Shown in pieces: positions 8,487 to 16,054 of a stretch of DNA of 34,751 bases. Where the stretch lies: the NCBI GenBank assembly GCA_020850475.1, contig JADZEO010000003.1, forward strand, positions 1 to 34,751, given 5' to 3'. This DNA is from Bdellovibrionales bacterium (GTDB lineage: Bacteria; Bdellovibrionota; Bdellovibrionia; Bdellovibrionales; UBA1609). The position numbers and the translations under genes were made by a program. Below the pieces are notes generated by a model that ran no database searches, had not been told where the DNA came from, and saw only the letters and a list, made by a program, of their open reading frames with translations. Within the stretch, counting starts at the first letter, position 1; each line of letters starts with the position of its first letter.

Positions 8487-9014
8487 TCACAGTGATGTCG
8501 ACCGGCTTGGCAACTCAACTTGGGCGTAACAATTTCGCCCCAGTCCCTCTGAATTGGGAAACCAGTCCGAAACCTGTCGAAATCCAGCTCGTTGGTAAGT
8601 CGCAAAGGCCGAGTCTCGCGGAAAAAACCAAACCAGTCGAAATCCGAGGTCCTCCGCCTTTGTGAGAACCGCTTTGAGCAGCAAAACTCCAAGTCCCCGA
8701 CCGCGGAATTCAGGAAGCACGCACAGACCGCGTGAACGAAAGCGTTCGCTCGAGGTGGCAAATCCACTGACTACGCCGACGAGTTCAGAGTTCGCGGATC
8801 GAACACCGAAAAAAAATGGTTGGGCAATCTGGTAAATTGCCATGTCATACCCACCACCAAGGACCATTGAACTCACGGCTGTAACCGACTTGACCGTGCC
8901 CTGCCATAGATGGCGACACCAAAAATCGAGCGCTTCCTCTTGGGAAATCAACTTCACCCCATCCAACTCAAACTTCTGGGTACTGATCTGCGAATCGCCT
9001 GCCAAATTATCCAT
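8487..9014 (-). CDS. GNAT-family N-acetyltransferase
   Basis: An acetyl-CoA-dependent acetyltransferase of 175 residues. The core GNAT motif A is clear at about residues 94-115: LCVLPEFRGRGLGVLLLKAV, where RGRGLG is the pyrophosphate-binding loop. It is followed by the motif B region with YQRAGF near residue 140, the common C-terminal GNAT signature. The acceptor cannot be inferred. The N-terminal 60 residues are less typical and may shape the acceptor site. It converges on the YdcZ-like gene with a 35-base gap containing a 6-bp inverted repeat. The upstream region is shared with the sigma-54-type signals of the next gene. Confidence 0.85.
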   Translation of the reverse strand: MDNLAGDSQISTQKFELDGVKLISQEEALDFWCRHLWQGTVKSVTAVSSMVLGGGYDMAIYQIAQPFFFGVRSANSELVGVVSGFATSSERFRSRGLCVLPEFRGRGLGVLLLKAVLTKAEDLGFRLVWFFPRDSAFATYQRAGFRQVSDWFPNSEGLGRNCYAQVELPSRSTSL

Positions 9015-9070
9015 CGGCCATCATCTTCAGATTTTTTGCCCCTCCTGGCTAGGTTTTTTAGGTGGATTTG

Positions 9071-9087
9071 TGTCTCAAATTGAGACA
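9071..9087. promoter_or_regulatory. Perfect palindrome, likely activator (enhancer) site
   Basis: TGTCTCAAATTGAGACA is an 8-bp perfect inverted repeat around one central base. It is centred about 143 bases upstream of the start point predicted from the sigma-54-like promoter at 9196-9211, within the usual range for binding of an enhancer-binding protein. It is 57 bases upstream of the divergent acetyltransferase start and could affect that gene too. Confidence 0.55.
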
Positions 9088-9195
9088 TTTGCCCAATCCC
9101 TGGACGCCCTAACCACCCAACTTCCAACGAGTGACTGCCAATTCTCGGCAAATGGGGTTTGGCTGTTCCTCAAATGCAAATGACCGACGATTGAG

Positions 9196-9211
9196 TGGCC
9201 TTCGGCTTGCT
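9196..9211 (+). promoter_or_regulatory. Sigma-54 (RpoN) type -24/-12 promoter
   Basis: TGGCCTTCGGCTTGCT fits the RpoN consensus TGGC-N7-TTGCW, with exactly 10 bases between the invariant GG and GC. The predicted start point is near 9222, giving a leader of about 29 bases with AGGAGG at 9236-9241 before the ATG at 9251. Genes read from such promoters need an ATP-dependent activator. Confidence 0.65.
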
Positions 9212-9250
9212 GTTCATTATGGTTAGGGTTGTCACAGGAGGTTTGACGAC

Positions 9251-9787
9251 ATGGCGCAGGCTGAGCCCACCCTCAAGTTAGCAATTGCCGCAACTAGCAT
9301 TATACTTTCGCTATTGAGCTCCCCATCCGCGTTCCCTGAAGGACGGCGATTAAATCGCCAACCGGGCAGTCAACATCCGAGCCGATTTGATCCCAAGAAC
9401 TACTCATCCAAGATTGAGGCCTCATTGGCCTTGAAGGTTTACAAATCAAACGGGCAAATTCCGCGCGCCCTTCGCGTCCTGTCGGTTAATCAAAAGACGA
9501 TAGATTATTTTTTTGTTTATGACGGAATTGACTACCTTTGCACTAACTCACATGAGTCGTTGACGGACCTCTCCGAACGCCCCATCTGCACCAACCTCAG
9601 TGCGCTCTCTGGCCCGGAAGATCTCCGGCGGGGTAAAATTCGTCGCTTTCGCCGCAACAGCAATGGCAGCTATAACATCGTGGTGGGCGAATTTGCCTTT
9701 GAGCAATTTCAATGCAAAGTCTTTCCGGGAAATCAATTCGTCCAGTCCTGCGTACCCTGGAAACAAATCCAAATCGTCGGTCACTAA
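9251..9787 (+). CDS. Small secreted protein of unknown function, four cysteines
   Basis: I do not recognise the family. The 178-residue product begins with a short lead and a hydrophobic segment (LAIAATSIILSLLSSPSAF) that should act as a signal peptide, with cleavage near residue 28. The mature part is basic and has four cysteines (in YLCTNS, PICTNL, FQCKVF, QSCVPW), enough for two disulfides in the periplasm or outside the cell. The start is well supported by AGGAGG 9 bases upstream. A sigma-54 promoter and distal palindrome precede it, so expression is probably conditional. It is monocistronic, ending a few bases before a convergent gene. Confidence 0.8.
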   Translation: MAQAEPTLKLAIAATSIILSLLSSPSAFPEGRRLNRQPGSQHPSRFDPKNYSSKIEASLALKVYKSNGQIPRALRVLSVNQKTIDYFFVYDGIDYLCTNSHESLTDLSERPICTNLSALSGPEDLRRGKIRRFRRNSNGSYNIVVGEFAFEQFQCKVFPGNQFVQSCVPWKQIQIVGH

Positions 9788-9792
9788 AGTAG

Positions 9793-10194
9793 TTACTTCA
9801 GCAGACGTCTGATTTCTTTTTTTATGCAAAGATCGGCAACAACCTGGATGCCGGCCTTGCGGGCCTTGGCCTCTGCCTCAGGGTGTGACACTCCTTCTTG
9901 CAGCCATATCACCTTTGGCTTTAAAGGAATCAACTCTTCAACTAAGTCCGGAACATGTTCTGGAGCTCGGAACACATCAACAATCTCCAGCGGATGTGGC
10001 ACATCCTTAAGCTGAACATAGATCGGACGACCATGAACTTCTGAGTCTTTGGGATTAACCCCGTCGATCTCGTAACCATGATCCATTAAGAACCGACTGA
10101 CGTCAAAGCTGGGGCGTGAAGCATTGGAGCTAATTCCGACGACAGTTACTTTTTTGAAGGTCTGAAGGATTTTTTTAATTTCTGAATCAGTCAT
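9793..10194 (-). CDS. CoA-binding domain protein, YccU family
   Basis: A 133-residue cytoplasmic protein with a Rossmann-type CoA-binding fold. The early VTVVGISSNASRPS is the nucleotide-binding loop. The C-terminal signature VIWLQEGVSHPEAEAKAR followed by VVADLCIKKE is characteristic of the YccU/CoA_binding_2 family. Its length is normal for the family. Biological roles of YccU proteins are poorly known; they resemble the CoA-binding domain of succinyl-CoA synthetase. The start is ATG at 10194 with a weak AAGAG just upstream. The gene converges on the secreted-protein gene with a gap of 5 bases. Confidence 0.9.
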   Translation of the reverse strand: MTDSEIKKILQTFKKVTVVGISSNASRPSFDVSRFLMDHGYEIDGVNPKDSEVHGRPIYVQLKDVPHPLEIVDVFRAPEHVPDLVEELIPLKPKVIWLQEGVSHPEAEAKARKAGIQVVADLCIKKEIRRLLK

Positions 10195-10247
10195 GACTCT
10201 TTTTAACTTGGCCGCACTTGTTTTGGCAAGTGAACGCAGTGATTCAG

Positions 10248-10279
10248 AAGAAATATGGGCCCTCTGGATGAGAGGGCCC
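10248..10279 (-). terminator. Terminator of the lipoprotein gene
   Basis: Read on the minus strand, GGGCCCTCT and AGAGGGCCC make a 9-bp perfect stem with a 5-base loop, followed by ATATTTCTTCT. It lies 25 bases past the stop codon of the gene at 10305-11489 and separates it from the CoA-binding protein gene. Confidence 0.7.
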
Positions 10280-10304
10280 GCGGAGCGAATGAGTCAAAGG
10301 CTTG

Positions 10305-11489
10305 TTAGTTTACAGCATCGGGGAGCGAGATCGATAATTGCGAGAACACACTTGGCGCCATCCATGAAGAGCCGTTCTGCAGGGGCGCATCAGCAACTTC
10401 AGGAGCAACGGCCGAGCAAGTGTTGTTCCACTGAATGTCACGAGAACCACGCTGAGCGCAATATGAGTTTACAAATTGGCTAAAGTGGTTGGCGACGGTT
10501 TGTCCAGCGGTGTCTGCCGGCAAGCCCAACGAAACACCCAAACTTTGGCACAAATCAGGATACTTGCCGCAGAGTCCGTTCAAACCAAAGCTGGCGACAT
10601 TGGCCATGCTCGTTTCGTTTCGACGCATAAAGTAGAGGGCGGCTTTAGCGGCAACTTTATTGGCTACAAAGTCAGTGTAAATCGTCATGCTATTTTGATC
10701 ACTGGCCGGAGAGTCGCAAGTTAAGGGCTGGTCGAAGCGGGCGCTCGCACCATGATAAAAAGTCGTCAGACCCTTCCACAATCCACCAATGCGACTTACG
10801 TTAAGGTAAGCAGCTTCGGGATCGTCCGGATTCTCTGGGTCACAAAGTGTATCTGTAACAGTGATCTCAGTATTCCAATTTCCTTGATCCAAATATTCTA
10901 CGTCAATTGCAATTTTGCCGCCCTTGGAATCAGGATTGCCGGCCTCGAGAGTTGCAATGTCGAATCGCAGCTCATAGTGGCCAGGCTCAACTTTAATAAA
11001 TCCAACTGAACGGTTGGCTTTTTTGAGCAGAAGTTCAAAATCCAGGAATGAGGTCTTCCGGTAATTGACTGTTACGTCTTCGGCAGCAATATGGATAGAA
11101 CCGGTCGATCCGTCCGGGATTCCACCCATTCCTCGCGCAACATCGAGCACAATCAGGCGACTAAAACCGAAGGTCAGGCGCGCAGTACGAATATAAAATC
11201 GCAACAGGCGCGGCTGACACTCGATAAAGTCAAGGGTTCCACAAATGTCATCGCTCTCTGCCTTGCTGCGAATCGAGCCACTCGCCTTACTCAAGACTTG
11301 AGTCGACTCGTCGCTCACCGAGGGGGGTACAAATTCATCATCGATTGCTTTTAAGTTTCCCGCTAAGGCGGTTAGAGCCGCATCTTGCTTGGCTAACTCA
11401 TCATCTTGTTTGGGTTGCTCACTGCAGCTCGACGAGACTAAGAGCAAGCCGGTTAAGTAGGCAGTAAGCCATTTCATATTTGTTTTCAT
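10305..11489 (-). CDS. Putative lipoprotein of unknown function
   Basis: A 394-residue exported protein. The start (ATG at 11489) has GGAGG 7 bases upstream. The N-terminus MKTNMKWLTAYLTGLLLVSSSC is a signal sequence ending at Cys22; the lipobox is imperfect because position -3 is Ser, so acylation is likely but not certain. The middle (about residues 100-190) alternates strands with a stretch like SIHIAAEDVTVNYRK and EPGHYELRFDIATLE. This faintly resembles DUF4382-type beta-sandwich lipoproteins. The C-terminal third has paired cysteines (CGKYPDLC, and others). It is transcribed divergently from the ECF sigma operon and could be a target of it, though no evidence beyond position supports this. 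Confidence 0.75.
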   Translation of the reverse strand: MKTNMKWLTAYLTGLLLVSSSCSEQPKQDDELAKQDAALTALAGNLKAIDDEFVPPSVSDESTQVLSKASGSIRSKAESDDICGTLDFIECQPRLLRFYIRTARLTFGFSRLIVLDVARGMGGIPDGSTGSIHIAAEDVTVNYRKTSFLDFELLLKKANRSVGFIKVEPGHYELRFDIATLEAGNPDSKGGKIAIDVEYLDQGNWNTEITVTDTLCDPENPDDPEAAYLNVSRIGGLWKGLTTFYHGASARFDQPLTCDSPASDQNSMTIYTDFVANKVAAKAALYFMRRNETSMANVASFGLNGLCGKYPDLCQSLGVSLGLPADTAGQTVANHFSQFVNSYCAQRGSRDIQWNNTCSAVAPEVADAPLQNGSSWMAPSVFSQLSISLPDAVN

Positions 11490-11788
11490 TGCTAGGCCTC
11501 CGTTTTGTTTTTCCTCACATCCAATATTTCACTGTCCGCCAACGTACCGCCTGATTCATGAACTAAACGGACTCGACCCTTAAATTGTGCCAAAAAACTT
11601 TGATAGCCTAAACACTCGAATTTACGTTGTTATTTTGGTCGAGCATAAGTTGCTCAAAACCCTGGCACAACCCCGCCGACTGATCCGTTTATCCCACAAG
11701 AAGCGGACTCGCAAAGCTCACGTTAATTCAAAAATTGCACTAAATGCCGATGAGTTGCGCAGAGGTGAACAGCGGAGCAAGTCCCTTA
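11490..11788. other. Divergent intergenic region between lipoprotein and sigma-factor operons
   Basis: About 300 bases with the ribosome site of the lipoprotein gene at the left (GGAGG on the minus strand near 11497-11501) and the leader of the sigma gene at the right. A plus frame from 11587 has basic, low-complexity composition and no ribosome site, and I do not regard it as a gene. Promoters of both operons must lie here. I cannot point to convincing -35/-10 pairs. Confidence 0.5.
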
Positions 11789-12310
11789 ATGAAGAATGAT
11801 GAATCGATTGATTGTAGTAACGAAGGAACTGTTGCCATGCTCTATCAAAGACTGGGTCGACCGGCATTGAGCAAGACCTTATATCTAGTCGGCCAAGCCA
11901 ATGTCGCTGAAGAAATTGTCCAAGAGAGCTTTGTTCGCCTTTGGCAAAAGAAACCCGTGTTTCCAACACTGAGACAAGCTTACGCCTGGATCTACCGCAG
12001 CTGCACGAACGCTGCGATTGATTACTTGCGAAACAAATCCAACCAGTCAGTCGAGTTTGAAATTGATTCCTTAGCCAGCACGGTAGGTTTGGATCTTGAA
12101 CAGCGAACCGCCTTAAAGCAAACCTGGCAAGCAGTTTTGCGCTCGCTCGACGAGGACGAGGCGGAACTCTTTATCTATCGTGCTGTTGAGGGTCTCAACC
12201 AAGATGAAGTGGCCGAAGTCATGGCCATCTCTCGACGAACGGTCAACCGCATGCAAGACAAGGTTGCCAAAAAGATCGGCAAAATAAAGGAGCGCGGACA
12301 TGGCGGATAA
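11789..12310 (+). CDS. ECF-type RNA polymerase sigma factor
   Basis: A group IV (extracytoplasmic function) sigma factor of 173 residues. Region 2 runs from about residue 18 to 85 and includes AEEIVQESFVRLWQ, the region 2.1-2.2 core-binding helix, then AYAWIYRSCTNAAIDYLR for -10 recognition. Region 4 (about 112-165) has the helix-turn-helix GLNQDEVAEVMAISRRTVNRMQDK. I prefer ATG at 11789, with AGCGGAG upstream at 11771-11777; ATG at 11744 is in frame but has no ribosome site. It is the first gene of a five-gene operon, and its end overlaps the next gene by 11 bases. Such factors often activate their own operon. The regulon is not visible here. Confidence 0.92.
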   Translation: MKNDESIDCSNEGTVAMLYQRLGRPALSKTLYLVGQANVAEEIVQESFVRLWQKKPVFPTLRQAYAWIYRSCTNAAIDYLRNKSNQSVEFEIDSLASTVGLDLEQRTALKQTWQAVLRSLDEDEAELFIYRAVEGLNQDEVAEVMAISRRTVNRMQDKVAKKIGKIKERGHGG

Positions 12311-13025
12311 AGTCGTATCCCGACGCACTTCACTCTATGGCGACCACTTGCGGATTCTAGACTTGGCTGCCAGCGATGCGCCTCTGACCGAAAGTCAAAG
12401 AGCTGAAAGCCAGCGCCTGGACAATTTAGATTTACCCCGCTTGGTATTGCCACCGCGGAAAAAGAATTTACCGCAATGGCTTGATGGCATCATGGCTCCT
12501 CGCGGAATGGTCGCCACCGTCGCCGTTGTATGTTCGTTGTTGATTTTGGTGATTCGCCTGCAAACGCCTCAAGATCAGCTGACTCCCAAAGGGAGCGTGC
12601 GTGTTGCAGTTTTTTGGGATCGCGGTGGGAAGGTCTCTCCGTTTACAGCCGAGAGCCAACTACAGGATGGCGATCGCATCGGCGCCTCAGTGACGGCAGC
12701 CGAGGAGTCGGTCGCGTACTGGGTTGTGTCCGATGCTCAATTTAATATTATTAGCGACCCCAACGACATTCATGCTAGCCGCCTCAATTTGGCTCCCGGA
12801 GTTCCGCAAGAGTTTGCCGCCAGCTTTACTCTGGTAGCACCCAATCAAGGCGAACATCTGATTGTCATTGTCTGTCCAAAGGGAGACAATAAGACATTGG
12901 AATCGGGAGATCGGGTCGGAACCGTCTTTGACCAGTCTTTTGTGTCTAAGTTGATCGCCAAAGGTCAGCTGGAAGCAAGTAACTGTATGTATGCCGGTTA
13001 CAACTTGCGGGGGATGCCAAAATGA
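12300..13025 (+). CDS. Membrane anti-sigma-like protein with DUF4384-like periplasmic domain
   Basis: A single-pass membrane protein of 241 residues. The cytoplasmic part (1-65) is polar and lies next to a sigma gene, so it is the likely sigma-binding region; it lacks the HxxxCxxC zinc motif of ZAS anti-sigma factors. The membrane segment is at about 70-88 (MVATVAVVCSLLILVIRLQ). The periplasmic part (about 98-215) has the look of DUF4384: RVAVFWDRGG, then LQDGDRIGASV and YWVVSDAQFN. DUF4384 domains are often found with caspase-fold proteases in bacteria. AAAGGAG at 12286-12292 sets the ATG at 12300, inside the sigma gene's end. The anti-sigma role is inferred from topology and position. Confidence 0.7.
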   Translation: MADKVVSRRTSLYGDHLRILDLAASDAPLTESQRAESQRLDNLDLPRLVLPPRKKNLPQWLDGIMAPRGMVATVAVVCSLLILVIRLQTPQDQLTPKGSVRVAVFWDRGGKVSPFTAESQLQDGDRIGASVTAAEESVAYWVVSDAQFNIISDPNDIHASRLNLAPGVPQEFAASFTLVAPNQGEHLIVIVCPKGDNKTLESGDRVGTVFDQSFVSKLIAKGQLEASNCMYAGYNLRGMPK

Positions 13026-14557
13026 AATCGCTCAAAAACGTCTTCATGATGGTTGGCCTATTAACACTTGCCGGTCTGCAACCGCTTGCCTCTGGAGCCG
13101 ACGACAAAACATTTACAGCTCTCATCGTCAGTGCTGAAACCTCATACCTTAAGGCCGAAGCGCCCCTCGACTATGCCGATCTCGATGCCGACCGTGTGGC
13201 GCGGGCCATGCGCAAAGCGGGACGCACTCCTCCGGGCGCCATACATCGCCTGAAAAATCCAACCATCGCGGAGCTGACCCAAAACATCAACTCGATGGCC
13301 AAAGACAAGAGCCGAAAATTTTTGTTCTATTTTTCGGGGCACTCCGATGAAAACGGCTTGCATCTTCGAGATGGGCTCATAGATCGATCTCGCTTTCACA
13401 GCCTCATGCAAAAAATTTCGGCCAATGCTAAAGTTGTCATTTTGGACAGTTGCTTTTCGGGATCCCTAAAGACCAAAGGTGTGGCCAAATCACAGCCAAT
13501 CGATGCTGTACAATACAACGTTGATGAACCCACTGGATCGGTCGTGCTGACTTCCAGCTCTGGCAAAGAGTTCTCTTACGAAAGCGAAAATCTCAAGGGC
13601 AGTATCTTTACCTACCACCTTGTCTCTGGGATCTACGGTCAGGCCGATGGCAACAACGATGGCGTCGTGACGATCGACGAACTTTACCAATACGTCTACT
13701 CACAAACTAAGTATCAAAACATGGTTTCGGGGGGACCTGTACAGCACCCCGAGTTCGACTCAAAGCTCACGGGCCAGGGTGCGCTGGTTGTGTCCTTCCC
13801 GGCGAAAATCAACGGACGCCTCCAATTGCCTCAGACCCTTCACGGTGAACTCACTCTTGCCGCCGCGAATGGCGTAACCTTTTTTAAGTTCTTTAAGGCC
13901 AAAGGTGAGGACAGGACCATCAGTCTCCCCTATGGTACCTATGACGTAACCGTGAAACAGCCCGAGCGAGTCGGAGCTGGCCGCATGGAACTTTTGTCCG
14001 ACGAAGAAATACCTCTGCGCGAAGCGGATCTTATTTGGAGTAAACCGACAACCGACCAAGTCAAAGAAAAGGGATTGGTTAGACACGCTGAAAAATTGGA
14101 TGAGTTTTTGTTTGGCTTTGCCATCGGCAGTCACCCTGGATTTGCGAAGGGACTTGAGGACGGAGGTACTGCGGAACTTTCTGTGCTTTCTCCGGCTGCG
14201 TCCTTTTGGGGCGGCGGTTGGCGCGTCGGATTGTTTGGCGGCAGTCAATCGCACAATATAGGAACGACCTCGACTAAAGTCGAATACGCCCGCACTCTGC
14301 TTGGAGTTGAGGCGGAGTATCCCGGAGTGGCCGCCTGGAACAACGACTGGCTCATTGGATTGAGACTCGGAAGTGCAGCGGCCAAAGCCAAAGGCCAAGA
14401 AAATGCCTCACTCGGCCAACTCATGTTAGGAACAAGATTTTATCCAACACGCTTTCCCCTCAAACTGGGAATTCACCTAGGCCTAGAAACAGGGACGTTC
14501 CAAGACAGCAAGAAGTCCGAGGATGTAACAACTCTGGGCTTTTCCCTTTCCTATTAA
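13022..14557 (+). CDS. Exported caspase-like cysteine protease with barrel-like C-terminal domain
   Basis: A peptidase C14 (caspase/metacaspase clan CD) protein of 511 residues. A signal peptide covers about 1-26. The catalytic dyad is present: His107 in FYFSGHSDENG and Cys144 in VVILDSCFSGS, each after a hydrophobic strand. A p10-like region follows (VVLTSSSGKEFSYES). A perfect 12-residue EF-hand loop, DGNNDGVVTIDE, lies at 209-220, so calcium may control it. Residues 265-330 look like a beta-sandwich. From about 370 the sequence alternates Gly and aromatic residues and ends in GFSLSY, as outer-membrane strands do. It overlaps the anti-sigma-like gene by 4 bases. A periplasmic or outer-membrane caspase-type protease is the best reading; the substrate is unknown. 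Confidence 0.85.
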   Translation: MKSLKNVFMMVGLLTLAGLQPLASGADDKTFTALIVSAETSYLKAEAPLDYADLDADRVARAMRKAGRTPPGAIHRLKNPTIAELTQNINSMAKDKSRKFLFYFSGHSDENGLHLRDGLIDRSRFHSLMQKISANAKVVILDSCFSGSLKTKGVAKSQPIDAVQYNVDEPTGSVVLTSSSGKEFSYESENLKGSIFTYHLVSGIYGQADGNNDGVVTIDELYQYVYSQTKYQNMVSGGPVQHPEFDSKLTGQGALVVSFPAKINGRLQLPQTLHGELTLAAANGVTFFKFFKAKGEDRTISLPYGTYDVTVKQPERVGAGRMELLSDEEIPLREADLIWSKPTTDQVKEKGLVRHAEKLDEFLFGFAIGSHPGFAKGLEDGGTAELSVLSPAASFWGGGWRVGLFGGSQSHNIGTTSTKVEYARTLLGVEAEYPGVAAWNNDWLIGLRLGSAAAKAKGQENASLGQLMLGTRFYPTRFPLKLGIHLGLETGTFQDSKKSEDVTTLGFSLSY

Positions 14558-14575
14558 AGTTTTATAACTTTATGA

Positions 14576-15508
14576 ATGATTCAAGCCGGCTCGTACCTTT
14601 GCCTCCTCTTAGGGCTTTTGACATTTACTTTAGGGCTGCAAGCTGACGTCAGCCACAAGAGTGAGGGCCAAGTCGGCTTCACCTCAAACGCGAATTTCGA
14701 AAGTGCCAACGAAGACAGTGATTGGTACCTTGCGGCCACTCAATTTGCTAATTGGTCGGCCGGTTCCGGTCGTGTGAGTCTTAAGGGAAAGTTGTCAAAG
14801 TTTGTCAGCGAGGACCACAATGACTCGTTTCTTTGGCGCACCAATTATTCGGTGCCCGTAAATTCGGCGAGCCACAGCGACCTGTCCCTTTGGGGTAGTG
14901 TCTTTGGCTTGCACTTTCTCAACGGTGCTCCGGCGACTACCGAAGCCAACTTTGATTATCTCGGTGGCGACCTGGGAGCCGAGTTTGTCAAAGACCTCGC
15001 CTCGGCTGAACTTGCCTTCGGGGGTTATTACCAACTGAAGTCCTTTCACAGTTTTGACGGACGACTTGACCATTTGATGGCTGGCTTCGGTGAACTCCTA
15101 TACTCAGTTTCCTCTTGGAAATTAATTCCCTCCACCGAGCTTGGATATGCCAACTCCTCCTTGGGTGACTATTCGCGCTTTTACCTTTCCTTGGGTTTGC
15201 ACGCTGAGTTTTCTCCTCGCGGGCTTTGGAGCTATTCGGGGGACTATCTTTACTTGATGACTCAGTTCACCTCTCGCACAATCACTCAAACGACCGCCAT
15301 CTCTCGTGGTCGCGGACAGACCATCATGGGCTCGGTGCAAACTCACGAGGCACACTCCTTTTCCCAACTCGAGCTTGCTGCAATTCGGAAACTTTCTGAG
15401 ATGTGGAAATTTTCCGGAGGTTTTAAGATCTTAAGCCAGAACTCAAAAAGTGGAATCGAAGATTATTCTGTTTTTGAGATCTTTGCGCTCGTTTCTTCGT
15501 CTTATTGA
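14576..15508 (+). CDS. Putative outer-membrane beta-barrel protein
   Basis: A 310-residue protein with an N-terminal signal peptide (LCLLLGLLTFTLGLQA, cleavage near residue 24). The mature sequence is a run of alternating hydrophobic and polar strands rich in Ser, Gly, Tyr and Phe, such as RVSLKGKLSKFV, AELAFGGYYQLKSF and RFYLSLGLHAEFS. It ends with a strand closing in SSSY. I do not recognise a named family; the nearest look is of porin-like surface barrels. It begins 18 bases after the caspase gene, with an AT-rich inverted repeat (AAAGTT/AACTTT) between them and no strong ribosome site. It may be an exit channel, surface anchor or target for the caspase-like protein, which has a similar C-terminus. 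Confidence 0.7.
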   Translation: MIQAGSYLCLLLGLLTFTLGLQADVSHKSEGQVGFTSNANFESANEDSDWYLAATQFANWSAGSGRVSLKGKLSKFVSEDHNDSFLWRTNYSVPVNSASHSDLSLWGSVFGLHFLNGAPATTEANFDYLGGDLGAEFVKDLASAELAFGGYYQLKSFHSFDGRLDHLMAGFGELLYSVSSWKLIPSTELGYANSSLGDYSRFYLSLGLHAEFSPRGLWSYSGDYLYLMTQFTSRTITQTTAISRGRGQTIMGSVQTHEAHSFSQLELAAIRKLSEMWKFSGGFKILSQNSKSGIEDYSVFEIFALVSSSY

Positions 15509-15529
15509 TAAAACCAAGAGGGGGTCTCT

Positions 15530-16054
15530 ATGTCTTTGTTTTCTCGCCAACAGATAGTGATCGTTTGGGTCGTGGCCTTTGTCTCATTGTCTCTTTTTGG
15601 GTCACTCGCCGCCGGTGATGAGAATGCAGACTTGGATGCCGTTGAAGCTGCCAATGAGGAGCCCGCCAAGGACACCAAGTGGCAATCGGCCGTTACCAGT
15701 AAATTTGAGATGACCGACGAGCAATACAAATCACTTCAAGATCAAGGCCTCAAAGGAAATCAGATCGCAATGGTCGCAGGTCTGGCTAAGGAATCTGGAA
15801 AGACCTTGGATGAAATCGCCAAGATGAGGCTTGAGCAAAACATGGGCTGGGGCAAAATCGCCAAGGAGCTGGGAGTTCATCCTGGTACCATTGGGCAATC
15901 GGTGGCTTCGGTTCGTCATGAAATCAAAGGCGAGCATCACGCGATGAAGCAGGAGCAACGGGCGGAAAGAAAAGAATCTCGAGAGCAACGTCGCCAAGAG
16001 CGGCGCGCGGAACGCGCCGAGCGCAAAGGCAAAGGCAAGGGCGCCAACAAATAG
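15530..16054 (+). CDS. Small exported protein with HTH-like motif and very basic tail
   Basis: A 174-residue protein that closes the operon. AGAGGGGG at 15517-15524 sets the ATG. The N-terminus has a hydrophobic signal-like segment (IVIVWVVAFVSLSLFGSLAAG). The middle (about 60-125) is helical with two helix-turn-helix-like units, including NMGWGKIAKELGVHPGTIG, a pattern found in exported proteins of unknown function in deltaproteobacteria. The last 40 residues are an Arg/Lys/Glu-rich helix ending in a Lys/Gly run. If exported, the tail could bind peptidoglycan, LPS or nucleic acid. If the hydrophobic segment is only an anchor, the middle could bind DNA. I cannot decide between these. It ends next to a convergent gene with no spacer. 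Confidence 0.75.
   Translation: MSLFSRQQIVIVWVVAFVSLSLFGSLAAGDENADLDAVEAANEEPAKDTKWQSAVTSKFEMTDEQYKSLQDQGLKGNQIAMVAGLAKESGKTLDEIAKMRLEQNMGWGKIAKELGVHPGTIGQSVASVRHEIKGEHHAMKQEQRAERKESREQRRQERRAERAERKGKGKGANK

Noticed and set aside
11587-11799. Plus-strand frame of 70 codons before the sigma factor
   Set aside because: GTG start with no ribosome site, basic composition, and it runs into the sigma gene in another frame. Treated as leader sequence.
13760-14398. Minus-strand frame of 212 codons opposite the caspase gene
   Set aside because: It is complementary to the barrel-like domain, rich in Arg/Ser, and lacks a recognisable motif or ribosome site.
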